DNA of 64,000 nt from JAEYZS01 sp964469265 (GCA_964469265.1 CAYXYF010000006.1:22262-86261); one strand, 5' to 3'; positions 8,683-16,991 are shown, counted from the stretch's first letter. The notes: generated from the sequence alone by a model not told the origin. Numbers and translations are program-made.

Positions 8683-9260
8683 TAAAAGTTCTCCGTCATT
8701 CGTTCGTAGACTTCAGACATCATGTCTTTTGAGAGTTCTTGGATATTCAGATAACGCGCGCTTTGATTGTAGAGAGGGTTAGCAGTGTTTAAAACGGACT
8801 TAGTAATTATGGGCGCAGGATAACGTTTCTCTCCATGCACCTCTCCTTCCCATAAAACCGCCATATCAGAACTCCGAACAAGCTTCATACCTGTCGTCAT
8901 TAAAATACGGTATTCTTTAACCAAGACGGTCCCCGTTGGAAGATCTGTAAAGCCTGGTGTTGTCGGCGTGATTTCCGTTCCCAAAACATATTCAAGATTT
9001 TTGATCTCACCCAGCAAGATGGCTTGTGATTCCTCTTTGGAAGTGACTTGTGCAAGACTTGATTTTTCAACTTCTAAAATCATGGCTTGCGTAAAATAGG
9101 TTTCAATAGTGGGCTCTTGAGTTTTATTTGTGAAAACTGGAACCGCTAAAAGATGATATCCGCCTGGAATGCGTCTTTCTGGGGACCCAAAACGATAGGC
9201 ACACGACGTCACCAAACATGTTAGTAATAACGCAATAAAGAGGTTTAAGAGTTTGGTCAT
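8682..9260 (-). CDS. lptE: LPS-assembly lipoprotein LptE
   Basis: Outer-membrane lipoprotein that plugs and assembles LptD for LPS export. The 192 residues have a lipoprotein signal peptide (MTKLLNLFIALLLTCLVTSC) with the lipidated Cys at 20. They are followed by the family pattern YRFGSPERRIPGGYHLLAVPVFTNKTQEPTIE, then VTSKEESQAILLGEI. The C-terminus has the helix ending SKDMMSEVYERM. AGGAAT lies 7 bases before ATG 9260. First gene of the lptE-holA unit. Confidence 0.9.
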   Translation of the reverse strand: MTKLLNLFIALLLTCLVTSCAYRFGSPERRIPGGYHLLAVPVFTNKTQEPTIETYFTQAMILEVEKSSLAQVTSKEESQAILLGEIKNLEYVLGTEITPTTPGFTDLPTGTVLVKEYRILMTTGMKLVRSSDMAVLWEGEVHGEKRYPAPIITKSVLNTANPLYNQSARYLNIQELSKDMMSEVYERMTENF

Positions 9261-9332
9261 GGTGTAATTCCTATCGCCAAAATAAAACCATTAAAGGCTT
9301 GCTTACTCAAGGAAAACTTTTAAAATTGGCTT

Positions 9333-10481
9333 ATGTCTTTACCACTACTTATGACCCCTGGGCCTGTTTTGGTTCCGCCAACAATTATGGATGCAGTTGC
9401 ACTGCCTATTATTCATCACCGCACCAATGTGTTTGAAAACGACCTTGCTTACGTGTTTAATAATTTGCCTAAAATCTTCGGAACCAAAGAGCGCGCATAT
9501 ATCTTGACCGCGACGGGTTCTGGAGCAATGGAAGCTGCATTAACAAACACACTCTCTCCTGGTGATACTATTTTGAGCATTGTATGTGGAAAGTTTGGTG
9601 AGCGCTTTGTTGAAATTGCCAAAGCTTTTAACATCAACGTTATTGAACATAACGTGGAGTGGGGAAAATCATTTGTCGTTTCTGATATTGTTGAGCTTCT
9701 GAAAAAGCATCCCGAGATTAAAGCCATCACTTGCCAAGCTTGCGAGACAAGCACTGGCGCAATGAACCCAGTTAAGGAACTCGGCAACTATGTTGCAAAT
9801 ACGTCTACGCTACTGATTGTCGACGGGATTACGGCGGTTGCAGCAACTGACCTTCACATGGACGATTGGAAGCTTGATGTTGTTGTCGGTGGTTCGCAAA
9901 AAGGATTCATGCTCCCTACTGGGATTTCTTTTATTGCCTTTTCAAAAAAGGCTGAAGGTTTTTTTGGATCTTCTAAAATACCAAAGTTTTACTTTAATAT
10001 TCTCCAAGAAAAAAAAGCGAACGAACAAAACCAAACTTTTTTTAGTTCTCCAGTCACACATATCCGCGCATTAAAAGTTGCGATTGAAATAATTTTAAGA
10101 ATGGGGCCAACGGGATTTCAAGATCGTCACTCGCTTATCGCAGAGGCCGTGCGTGCAGCAGGAAAAGCGATCGGCTTAGGTATTTTGGCAGAACACCCTG
10201 CTACCACTGTAACGGCGTTTAAAGTTCCCGATAAAATCTCTGGCGAGAATATTCAAAAGATTATGGAAGATAAACACCGAATCACCATTGCAGGCGGCCA
10301 GGACCATCTGAAGGGTAAAATTATTCGGATTGGTCATATGGGTGCTATTGAAAAAGAACATTTAATCCTGACTTTTGAAAAACTTGCGTTGACTTTAACT
10401 GAACTCGGAATGAAGGTCGACGCAAGTCAGGCAACAAAAATCCTTCAAGAAAAGCTTAAAGACCTAAAGCCCCTGACTTAA
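9333..10481 (+). CDS. Class V pyridoxal-phosphate aminotransferase (serine/alanine-glyoxylate type)
   Basis: Fold-type I PLP enzyme of 382 residues. MTPGPVLVPPTIMDAVALP begins the family N-terminal loop. ATGSGAMEAALTNTLSPGD binds the PLP phosphate. VDGITAVAATDLHMDDW and VVGGSQKGFMLPTG give the PLP Asp and the Schiff-base Lys (SQKG). It resembles serine-pyruvate/alanine-glyoxylate aminotransferases. In several bacteria and archaea such enzymes stand beside serA and serve as the phosphoserine (or serine-glyoxylate) transaminase. A SerA-like gene follows 21 bp downstream, so a role in serine biosynthesis is the leading inference. No SerC-type gene is seen in the window. Confidence 0.88.
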   Translation: MSLPLLMTPGPVLVPPTIMDAVALPIIHHRTNVFENDLAYVFNNLPKIFGTKERAYILTATGSGAMEAALTNTLSPGDTILSIVCGKFGERFVEIAKAFNINVIEHNVEWGKSFVVSDIVELLKKHPEIKAITCQACETSTGAMNPVKELGNYVANTSTLLIVDGITAVAATDLHMDDWKLDVVVGGSQKGFMLPTGISFIAFSKKAEGFFGSSKIPKFYFNILQEKKANEQNQTFFSSPVTHIRALKVAIEIILRMGPTGFQDRHSLIAEAVRAAGKAIGLGILAEHPATTVTAFKVPDKISGENIQKIMEDKHRITIAGGQDHLKGKIIRIGHMGAIEKEHLILTFEKLALTLTELGMKVDASQATKILQEKLKDLKPLT

Positions 10482-10502
10482 GTTTTTTGGAGTTTCAAAA
10501 AA

Positions 10503-11477
10503 GTGAAAATAAAAGTTCTTATCACTGACCGATTTGCAATTGAGGGAGAAGCCAAGCTTATTCCTCACTTTGAAGTGCAAAGATCAGAAACACATAGACC
10601 AACAAATGAGGAACTCAAAGACGCAAAAGCACTTATCATCCGCTCGCGAACCAAGATCACAAAAGAACTTCTAGATGCAGCTCCAGAACTAGAACTTATT
10701 ATTACCAGTACCAGTGGTTATGACCATATTGATCTTGAACAAACCTCCAGTCGCAATATTAAAGTTTCCTATACTCCAGAGGCTAACAGCCAAAGCGCTG
10801 CCGAGATGGCCATACTTTTAATGCTTGCTTGCGCCAGAGAGATCAACCTTGCTGGCCAAATGATCCGCAATGGAAATTGGAAAAGAACAGAGATTAAAGG
10901 TTTTCAGCTTGCAGGAAAATCTTTGGGTATCGTAGGACTTGGCAGAGTGGGATCTCGTGTTGCACGAACTGCTCACGCGATGGGAATGAAGGTCTTTGCT
11001 TATGATCCTTACAAAGAAGATCAAGCCTTCGTTGATGCTCACGCACAAAGACTTGGGTACACAGAGTTGCTACGCCTGTGTCATGTTGTAAGCTACCATG
11101 TGCCTTCAACGAAAGAAACTTACCAGATGTTGAACCGAAGACTTTTTGAGGACATGTTGCCTGGAATGATTGCAATCAACACCTCAAGAGGTGATGTGTG
11201 GAATGAGCTTGATATCTTACACGGATTAACCATTGGCGTTCTTGAGCGTGCAGGACTTGATGTGTTTATAAAAGAACCACTGCCAAAGGATTCTGCGTTG
11301 ATTTCACATCCTAAGATTGTCACCACACCACATATCGGCGCTACAACCGAGGAAGCATTTTTGGCCTCTAGCACTATGGCCGCTGACAAATGCATCGGCC
11401 ATTTTAGAGATAAAACACTCTCAGACGAACTTCCCCCCGAATCTCCGTGGTGGAAGTACCAATTTCGGAGAAATTGA
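10503..11477 (+). CDS. serA: D-3-phosphoglycerate dehydrogenase-like 2-hydroxyacid dehydrogenase
   Basis: NAD-dependent D-2-hydroxyacid dehydrogenase of 324 residues, most likely oxidising 3-phosphoglycerate in serine synthesis. The Rossmann motif GKSLGIVGLGRVGSRVA is near residues 138-154. The catalytic Arg lies in NTSRGDVWNE, and the Glu and His are in KEPLPKDS and TTPHIGATTEEA. It is short: there is no C-terminal ACT or ASB regulatory domain, so allosteric serine feedback is not expected. The GTG start at 10503 follows GGAG. It probably forms an operon with the upstream aminotransferase. A different 2-hydroxyacid substrate cannot be excluded. Confidence 0.85.
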   Translation: MKIKVLITDRFAIEGEAKLIPHFEVQRSETHRPTNEELKDAKALIIRSRTKITKELLDAAPELELIITSTSGYDHIDLEQTSSRNIKVSYTPEANSQSAAEMAILLMLACAREINLAGQMIRNGNWKRTEIKGFQLAGKSLGIVGLGRVGSRVARTAHAMGMKVFAYDPYKEDQAFVDAHAQRLGYTELLRLCHVVSYHVPSTKETYQMLNRRLFEDMLPGMIAINTSRGDVWNELDILHGLTIGVLERAGLDVFIKEPLPKDSALISHPKIVTTPHIGATTEEAFLASSTMAADKCIGHFRDKTLSDELPPESPWWKYQFRRN

Positions 11478-11548
11478 CAAATCAAGGTTGAAACCTCTGC
11501 CCGAGTCAGATACTTCTTGTAGGGCTTCCGCGCGAGATTCTGTTCTCT

Positions 11549-11580
11549 ACGTGAGGATTCGCGAAACTGGAGCAACGAAG
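11549..11580 (+). repeat. Diverged copy of the 1.7-kb repeat core, upstream of purA
   Basis: The core ACGTGAGGATTC-CGAAAC-AGCAACGAAG matches the 61-bp repeat at 1689-1721 with a few substitutions and one missing base. Flanking GGGCTT (11522-11527) and AAGCCC (11597-11602) form an outer inverted repeat. It occupies the 143-bp gap between the SerA-like gene and purA, and ends about 18 bases before the purA start. It is oriented forward relative to purA, whereas the other copies lie reversed relative to their neighbours. Confidence 0.75.
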
Positions 11581-11620
11581 AGCGAGGGCAAAAGTTAAGC
11601 CCCCCACGAAAGGAAATAAG

Positions 11621-12916
11621 ATGTCAGGGATTGTTGTTGTCGGCGCACAATGGGGCGACGAAGGTAAAGGCAAAGTTGTCGACGTATTTTCTGCACAGGC
11701 AGATTACGTTGTACGCTATCAGGGTGGTGCGAACGCTGGTCATACACTCGTTGTCAACGGGAAGAAAACAATTCTCCACTTGATCCCGTCAGGAATTCTT
11801 CATCCGAAAGTGACATGTGTTATTGCCTCGGGTGTGGTGATTGATATTGAACTTATTTTAAACGAAATTCGCGCACTGAAAGCGTCGGGGTATATTGCAA
11901 GAGAAGGACAGCTTCTAATTTCTGATAGCGCGACGATTATTCTTCCATATCATAAGGCCCTAGATCAAGCCCGTGAAGAAGCTTTAGGAAACGAAAAGAT
12001 CGGTACAACTGGAAAAGGAATCGGACCTGCGTATGAGGATCGTGCGTCTCGTAGGGCGGTGCTTTTCCAAGACATATTTGATGAAAAAACCTTAAAAGAA
12101 AAAATCGTTAAATCTTTAGATGAAAAAAACTACCTTCTTGAAAAATACGGTAAACCAAAGATTTCTTCAGACGAGGTTCTGGCCTTAGCATTAAAATGTG
12201 CTGAAGAACTTAAGCCTTACCGATGTATGGATTCATCCAACGTTATTTACAATGCCCTTCGTGCAAGAAAGCGAGTTCTCTTTGAGGGAGCACAAGGTAC
12301 TCTTTTAGATTTACTTCACGGAACGTATCCGTTTGTCACATCTTCTGCGACAGTATCGGGCTCAGCATGTATTGGAAGTGGTATCGGACCAACAGACATC
12401 TCAAGAGTCATTGGAATTATGAAGGCCTACAACACGCGTGTGGGATCAGGTCCATTCCCGACAGAACTTGATACTGAAATCGGTGAAAAGATTCGGGAAG
12501 CTGGTGCAGAATTTGGATCAACAACAGGGCGTACAAGGCGTTGTGGATGGCTTGACTTGGTTGCATTGAAGTACGCGATCCGCATTAACGGTATCTCTTC
12601 ACTTGCGATGATGAAATTGGACGTACTTGACGATTTTGATGAAATTTCCGTAGCGACACATTATGAAATTGATGGCAAAAAAGTGAATCAAATGCCGACT
12701 TCCCTTGACCTACTAAGCAAGGCAAAGCCTGTTTATAAGACTTTTAAAGGCTGGAAAAAGAAAATAACCGAAGTCCGATCCGCAAGACAACTTCCGAAGG
12801 AAGTATCGGATTATGTTCACTTTATAGGCAACGAGCTAGGAATTCCAATCGATGTGATCTCGGTAGGCCCTGGCAGAGAACAAACTCTCTGGATAAAGCC
12901 GTTATTTACGGATTAA
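11621..12916 (+). CDS. purA: Adenylosuccinate synthetase
   Basis: Condenses IMP and aspartate with GTP in AMP biosynthesis. The 431 residues carry the P-loop-like GAQWGDEGKGKVVD at 8-21 with the catalytic Asp, NAGHTLV with the catalytic His, GTTGKGIGPAYEDRASR (IMP site), FEGAQGTLLD and GSTTGRTRRCGWLD. The length is normal. ATG is preceded by AAAGGA. The 143-bp leader contains a copy of the dispersed repeat. Confidence 0.98.
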   Translation: MSGIVVVGAQWGDEGKGKVVDVFSAQADYVVRYQGGANAGHTLVVNGKKTILHLIPSGILHPKVTCVIASGVVIDIELILNEIRALKASGYIAREGQLLISDSATIILPYHKALDQAREEALGNEKIGTTGKGIGPAYEDRASRRAVLFQDIFDEKTLKEKIVKSLDEKNYLLEKYGKPKISSDEVLALALKCAEELKPYRCMDSSNVIYNALRARKRVLFEGAQGTLLDLLHGTYPFVTSSATVSGSACIGSGIGPTDISRVIGIMKAYNTRVGSGPFPTELDTEIGEKIREAGAEFGSTTGRTRRCGWLDLVALKYAIRINGISSLAMMKLDVLDDFDEISVATHYEIDGKKVNQMPTSLDLLSKAKPVYKTFKGWKKKITEVRSARQLPKEVSDYVHFIGNELGIPIDVISVGPGREQTLWIKPLFTD

Positions 12917-12940
12917 TTCGAGAAAATCGCTTCAAAATCG

Positions 12941-12969
12941 TTGACTCAGTTTCATCAAATACATTAACT
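12941..12969 (+). promoter_or_regulatory. Probable promoter of the tRNA-Lys/tRNA-Glu unit
   Basis: TTGACT at 12941-12946 and TTAACT at 12964-12969, with a 17-bp spacer, 50 bp upstream of tRNA-Lys. The -35 differs from consensus by one base; the -10 is weak. Confidence 0.45.
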
Positions 12970-13018
12970 TGTTTTTTCTCGTTTTCGGCCCATAAACGGC
13001 TGAATGGTTGGATTAAAT

Positions 13019-13094
13019 GGGCCAATAGCTCAGCTGGTAGAGCATATCCCTTTTAAGGATAGGGTCGCAGGTTCGAATCCTGCTTGGCTCACCA
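13019..13094 (+). tRNA. tRNA-Lys (anticodon TTT)
   Basis: Acceptor GGGCCAA pairs with TTGGCTC (one G-U). D-loop AGCTCAGCTGGTAGAGC, anticodon stem TATCC/GGATA with loop CTTTTAA (anticodon TTT) and T-loop GGTTCGAATCC. CCA is encoded in the gene (13092-13094). Confidence 0.97.
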
Positions 13095-13119
13095 TTTTTC
13101 CAAAAAAAATTTTATATAC

Positions 13120-13195
13120 GTTCCCATCGTCTAGTGGCCTAGGACACCACCCTTTCACGGTGGATACAGGGGTTCAAATCCCCTTGGGAACGCCA
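13120..13195 (+). tRNA. tRNA-Glu (anticodon TTC)
   Basis: Acceptor GTTCCCA pairs with TGGGAAC. D-arm with CGTCTAGTGGCCTAGGAC, anticodon stem CCACC/GGTGG with loop CTTTCAC (anticodon TTC) and T-arm GGTTCAAATCC. CCA is encoded (13193-13195). Only 25 bp from tRNA-Lys, so they are co-transcribed. Confidence 0.97.
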
Positions 13196-13213
13196 ACTTT
13201 CATACAAACAAAC

Positions 13214-13241
13214 AAAGCTCGCATTCATGCGGGCTTTTTTT
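13214..13241 (+). terminator. Intrinsic terminator of the tRNA unit
   Basis: AAAGCTCGCAT and ATGCGGGCTTT form a stem with one wobble and a 2-nt centre. A run of seven T follows, 19 bp after tRNA-Glu. Confidence 0.88.
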
Positions 13242-13308
13242 GTTTTACGGCAGATGATTTTCCCAAGGGTCTTTGAAGCCCAACGACGGTACTCCAGTGA
13301 AACTCGCG

Positions 13309-14130
13309 TCAAATTTTCCGCTGATCGACTAGCCTTCGCAGAATAAAGTAATAGTGATGCGGCAATATCTTTGAACTTGAACTTGCGCACATGATTGAAA
13401 TTCTTAGACAGTTCTTTTTTCCAGTCAAAGTTTCGTATTCGTCACCAAGGCCCATCATGTGACCTAGTTCGTGTGCGATGGTCTGTGGTCCCCACCTTCG
13501 TGACCAATTGACACTGTAGGGGCCTCTCGTCTTATCCAAGATATTTAAAGAGTAATGAGCTTGTCTTTTATCTTTCACGACTTCAAATAAAAACCTGTAG
13601 CTGAAATCAAGCTCAGGTCTGGAGTCATTCCAAAGATCTTCAGCCTCCTGAATTCGCTTTTTAAAATTTTCAAGGTCCTTTCCCTTTGGATTTTTAAAAT
13701 GAATTTTTACGCGAATAATTCGAGATTTAACGTCGTCTGACAGGATATCGTATTTGTAACTCATCGGCCAAAAACCAACATAGGTAATGGCCCCGCTCTG
13801 TAATTCTCTTTGATTCAGAAGTGCGCTATTGATTTTGTCTGGGTGTGGAAAAAGAGAGTAGGAGTCTTCTAAGTGCACACTAAATGACTTCATCGATTCG
13901 CTTTTCTTGGCCAAAAGCTCTTTTGAAAAAATTAAATTATAAAGCCACAGATAATGATTTGGATTTCGTAAAGGAGTTAAATGAATTGAGGGTCGCTCGC
14001 GGTACATCTTTTCTGCAAGCTCTGGATCAAAATCAAAAGGCAATTCATGGTGAGCATTTAGGCCGCCATCTTCTGCAAAAGCCGGAAGACCTGCGCAAAA
14101 AACCATTATAACAAGTATTATCCCTCTCAT
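13309..14130 (-). CDS. Secreted HExxH zinc metalloprotease
   Basis: Exported protein of about 273 residues with a signal peptide (MRGIILVIMVFCAGLPAFAE). Near the C-terminus it has the extended zinc motif HELGHMMGLGDEYE. The two His and the Glu of HExxH are present, and the following G-x-x-D may supply the third ligand as in metzincin/aspzincin-like enzymes. The body between residues 20 and 210 matches no family I recognise. I prefer the ATG at 14130 because GGGGGGT precedes it; the ATG at 14142 has its purine run one base away. It is convergent with the tRNA unit and monocistronic. A role in extracellular protein degradation is inferred only. Confidence 0.82.
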   Translation of the reverse strand: MRGIILVIMVFCAGLPAFAEDGGLNAHHELPFDFDPELAEKMYRERPSIHLTPLRNPNHYLWLYNLIFSKELLAKKSESMKSFSVHLEDSYSLFPHPDKINSALLNQRELQSGAITYVGFWPMSYKYDILSDDVKSRIIRVKIHFKNPKGKDLENFKKRIQEAEDLWNDSRPELDFSYRFLFEVVKDKRQAHYSLNILDKTRGPYSVNWSRRWGPQTIAHELGHMMGLGDEYETLTGKKNCLRISIMCASSSSKILPHHYYFILRRLVDQRKI

Positions 14131-14206
14131 AGCACCCCCCATGCCCTTTGATTAGATGAAAATCTTGGGCATGAGTCAAGTGCACTGCTAGCGGTGTATT
14201 TGTGTT

Positions 14207-14770
14207 TTAGACGACTTGAATAGCTTCTTTTGTGTTTTTTAGAATTTGATCAATTTCATAGCGCCAGCTTTGCGGAAATTCTAGCTGATGGTCAGAATAT
14301 CCATCGACTTTGTCTGGGCTGTATTCTAGCGTCACCGATTTTCCATTGGAAATCCTTCGAAATCGGACCGAATTTTTCGGAAGCTCATGATGACCATAGG
14401 AAATTAAACCTTTTCTCACAAACCTATCTTGTAGACCTGGAAAGCCAGAGTCCGCCCATGCACCCGTGATATAACTAATGACATTTGATTTTGGACCTGT
14501 CGCGCGCTCAAGATTTGATTCAAATTCGACTGTAATGTCTCCGCGCTGACATACACCATTTTCTGGATATAGAGTCTCAATGGCCCTTTTAGAAATCAAG
14601 TACGCCCCTGTGATCGCGTGACAAGCATGTCCTGATAACTTGTAGCAGTCCATGAGTGTAATCTCAAAGTGACTCTCGTCTTCAGACCCTCCCAAGAACT
14701 CAGCAAATGGCTCGTACACTTTAATTGAAGTTGCTTTTGCAGACTCCGCTAAACTTTTGTTATATCCCAT
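14207..14770 (-). CDS. FmdE-like conserved protein beside NnrS/NsrR
   Basis: Cytoplasmic 187-residue protein without signal or TM segments. A Cys/His block at about 41-62 (MDCYKLSGHACHAITGAYLI) followed by helix, strand and a GPKSNVISYITGAW segment resembles FmdE (PF02663)-type domains, which begin with GHxCxG. I offer this as tentative. It is divergent from the NnrS-type gene across a short region that holds a palindrome. Linkage to nnrS and an Rrf2 regulator suggests a part in nitrosative or redox stress, possibly metal- or thiol-based. The reaction is unknown. Confidence 0.6.
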   Translation of the reverse strand: MGYNKSLAESAKATSIKVYEPFAEFLGGSEDESHFEITLMDCYKLSGHACHAITGAYLISKRAIETLYPENGVCQRGDITVEFESNLERATGPKSNVISYITGAWADSGFPGLQDRFVRKGLISYGHHELPKNSVRFRRISNGKSVTLEYSPDKVDGYSDHQLEFPQSWRYEIDQILKNTKEAIQVV

Positions 14771-14854
14771 AACATCTCCTTTTTTACATTTCAGCGCGAC
14801 CTTGGCGTTAAAACTCTTGCTTTTTTAACCTTCCCAAAATATCAATGCTTGAAT

Positions 14855-14875
14855 TGTTGTATATTAGATGCAACA
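14855..14875. promoter_or_regulatory. Palindrome between the FmdE-like and NnrS-type genes, candidate NsrR operator
   Basis: A 21-bp imperfect palindrome with half-sites TGTTG and CAACA and a central ATNTNANAT. It lies 40 bp before the NnrS-type ATG (14915) and overlaps a weak promoter (TTGAAT 14849-14854, 17-bp spacer, AACATT 14872-14877). One arm, AGATGCAAC, resembles the NsrR half-site AGATGCATTT. An NsrR-like gene lies downstream, so autoregulation is plausible. Confidence 0.5.
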
Positions 14876-14914
14876 TTAAAAAAGAAGAGTCAACTTCATC
14901 TTTGGAGATTCGAA

Positions 14915-16036
14915 ATGAAAAATCTTGCGCCCTATCAAATACTATTCCCCCTCGGAATATTCAGTGCCCTATTAGCAGTTGCCATCTGGTTTATCCAAGA
15001 CCTTCACTGGTTCACAACGCCAGTGATGCTGGTTCATGGAAAACTCGTCGTCGGTGGATTTTTATGGAGCTTTATCATGGGATTTTTGATGACAGCAGTT
15101 CCGAAAATGTCAGGCACTGCAAGCGCCAATACCTTCGAGAAACTCTTTGCCCTCACATTGATCATTCTACAGATTTTTAATTCGTGGAATATAGATGGGC
15201 GATTCTTTTATGGAACACAAATTGTACTGGTTCTGTTCTTGGCAGTATTTGCATTAAGAAGACTCATTGCTGCAAAAAAATCTGTTCCCGTTTTTTTCTC
15301 TCATATAGGTTTAGCTCTTGTGCTTGCCATTGCAGGTTCGGCTTACTATTACACTGGACGAACCCTAATGGGACTACACCTGTTTCATGTGGGCACAATC
15401 TTGATGTTGGTTCTTGGAATTGGCACGAGGTTCTTCTCGTTTTTGTCAGGCCTCCCTTCTGTATTTGAAACATCAAGCACACCTGCAACCCGCACACTTT
15501 TTCACGTTATGGCTTTAGGTATCGCGGGATTGTTATTTATGGCGGGCGGCGGTCATTACTGGGCATACTTAGCATTAACCGTACTTCTTTCTTTTTACCT
15601 GACTATAATTTGGAAGATTCATCGTAAATCCGATAGACCGTCCGCTCTCAAGTTTGCAGTTCGCATCGTCGCAGCGAGTATACCAGCGTCGTTTTTCTTA
15701 TGCTGGCTCTATCCAATGCACGTTGTAACTTATCTTCATATTCTTTTCATCGGATGCTTTACTCTGATCACACTCGGTGTTGCAACTCGGGTCACACTTG
15801 CCCATGGATCTTACTCGACAGATCGTGAGATGAGCTCCAAAGCGCTTTGGGTTCTTGTTATCTGCATTGTTTTGGCCTTTTTAAGTCGTATATTTTACGG
15901 ATACACATTGGGCGATTGGAAGAAGAGCTTCTTGCACCTAGCTGGAACGTTTTGGTTTATTGGCCTCTCAGCATGGTGCTATGCTTTTTTCTTTAAAATG
16001 TTCAAACCAGGCGAACTTAAAAAACCATCTTGTTAG
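14915..16036 (+). CDS. NnrS family multi-pass membrane protein
   Basis: About 373 residues with around 12 hydrophobic helices. The NnrS pattern HGKLVVGGFLWSFIMGF, then LMTAVPKMSGT, is near residues 45-75. NnrS proteins are haem/copper membrane proteins that protect against nitric oxide-linked stress. Conserved His residues occur in helices (HLFHVGTILM, MHVVTYLHILF). The ATG at 14915 follows TTTGGAGA; an upstream TTG at 14849 would be translated across the candidate operator and is rejected. An NsrR-like regulator follows 11 bp downstream, so this is a two-gene unit. Confidence 0.85.
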   Translation: MKNLAPYQILFPLGIFSALLAVAIWFIQDLHWFTTPVMLVHGKLVVGGFLWSFIMGFLMTAVPKMSGTASANTFEKLFALTLIILQIFNSWNIDGRFFYGTQIVLVLFLAVFALRRLIAAKKSVPVFFSHIGLALVLAIAGSAYYYTGRTLMGLHLFHVGTILMLVLGIGTRFFSFLSGLPSVFETSSTPATRTLFHVMALGIAGLLFMAGGGHYWAYLALTVLLSFYLTIIWKIHRKSDRPSALKFAVRIVAASIPASFFLCWLYPMHVVTYLHILFIGCFTLITLGVATRVTLAHGSYSTDREMSSKALWVLVICIVLAFLSRIFYGYTLGDWKKSFLHLAGTFWFIGLSAWCYAFFFKMFKPGELKKPSC

Positions 16037-16047
16037 AGGAATAAGCT

Positions 16048-16455
16048 ATGCGACTGACTGATCACACAGATTATTCTTTAAGAGTTTTGATGTACCTTAA
16101 TCAAACAAAAGATTTAGCAACTCTTAAAGATTTATCAAAAAGTCTTGGCATTTCACGAAACAACCTGATTAAGGTCTCAGCGCAGCTTTCGGATCTTGGG
16201 TTGGTAGAAGCGACCAGAGGTGCATCTGGTGGTTTAAAAATTAAAGCCACGACTGGCAAAAAAACTCTCAAAGAAATTGTCGGCCAGACAGAGCAGCAAT
16301 TCCGCATGGCGGAATGTTTTGTGAATAAAAATTCGACTTGCACCTTTGTTCACTCCTGTAAGCTAAAAACAACACTTAAAGGTGCTCTGAACGCATTTTT
16401 AGACACGCTAGCAGATACCACCGTCGACGACATCACGCCGCCCCGACCGCTTTAG
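16048..16455 (+). CDS. Rrf2 family transcriptional regulator, NsrR-like
   Basis: Iron-sulfur winged-helix repressor of 135 residues. The N-terminus MRLTDHTDYSLRVLMYL is typical of Rrf2/NsrR. The recognition helix region is LGISRNNLIKVSAQLSDLG, followed by the wing GASGGLKI. Three Cys at about 91, 99 and 105 (ECFVNKNSTCTFVHSCK) match the NsrR cluster-ligand arrangement. NsrR senses NO through its Fe-S cluster. It is co-transcribed after the NnrS-type gene. AGAGGAA precedes the ATG. Confidence 0.88.
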   Translation: MRLTDHTDYSLRVLMYLNQTKDLATLKDLSKSLGISRNNLIKVSAQLSDLGLVEATRGASGGLKIKATTGKKTLKEIVGQTEQQFRMAECFVNKNSTCTFVHSCKLKTTLKGALNAFLDTLADTTVDDITPPRPL

Positions 16456-16541
16456 ATGACTTTCATCCAAAAGCTTCTTGGAAATTGATCGTTTTAATGC
16501 CATAAATAAATCCCGATTAATCACTAAAAAGGAACTCAGGT

Positions 16542-16991
16542 ATGAAATCAGTTACGGAATTTTGGAATATCAATCTCGTTAAAGGCCTTAAGGCAAAAGA
16601 AGCTCTTCTTGCAGAAGGAAAAACTCCTGAAGAAATTCAAGCAAGCCTTGGCGAAACCTTTAAGCTCGAAGGTGATAAGCTAAAGCACTTTACAAATGCT
16701 TTAGAAGTCGCAAGCCAAAATCCTGAAAAACTGCACAGAGTTCTTGTTGTGACGTTTTCTGAGGGTGAAAGCGTTCCTTCAAATGCAATTCAAGTGGACG
16801 ATCACCATTACGTTCCTGCGTTTATTAAAGAACCAGCAGCAGCAACTGCATCTAAAGACGACGCTAAACCTGGTCGCAGAGGCGGACGATCTCCACGCGG
16901 ACCTGGCGGCGGACAAAAAACGAAAACTTCTCCGTGGGGACTCACTCCAGAAGAAATCGCAGCAAAGAAGGGCGCTGGAAAGAAGGCCTAA
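16542..16991 (+). CDS. Conserved protein with a Gly/Arg-rich basic tail
   Basis: 149-residue cytoplasmic protein of unknown function. Residues 1-95 form a globular alpha/beta-looking part (MKSVTEFWNINLVKGL, TPEEIQASLGETFKLE, LHRVLVVTFSEGE). Residues about 113-127 are a basic GRRGGRSPRGPGGGQ segment of the kind seen in RNA- or DNA-binding tails. The last part, SPWGLTPEEIAAKKGAGKKA, repeats a TPEEI motif found at residues 28-32. A strong SD (AAGGAA) precedes the ATG. Its TAA overlaps the ATG of the thioesterase by one base. Confidence 0.7.
   Translation: MKSVTEFWNINLVKGLKAKEALLAEGKTPEEIQASLGETFKLEGDKLKHFTNALEVASQNPEKLHRVLVVTFSEGESVPSNAIQVDDHHYVPAFIKEPAAATASKDDAKPGRRGGRSPRGPGGGQKTKTSPWGLTPEEIAAKKGAGKKA

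Noticed and set aside
14849..14914. Longer NnrS-type start at TTG 14849
   Set aside because: The extension is translated across the candidate operator and has no SD; ATG 14915 has GGAG.
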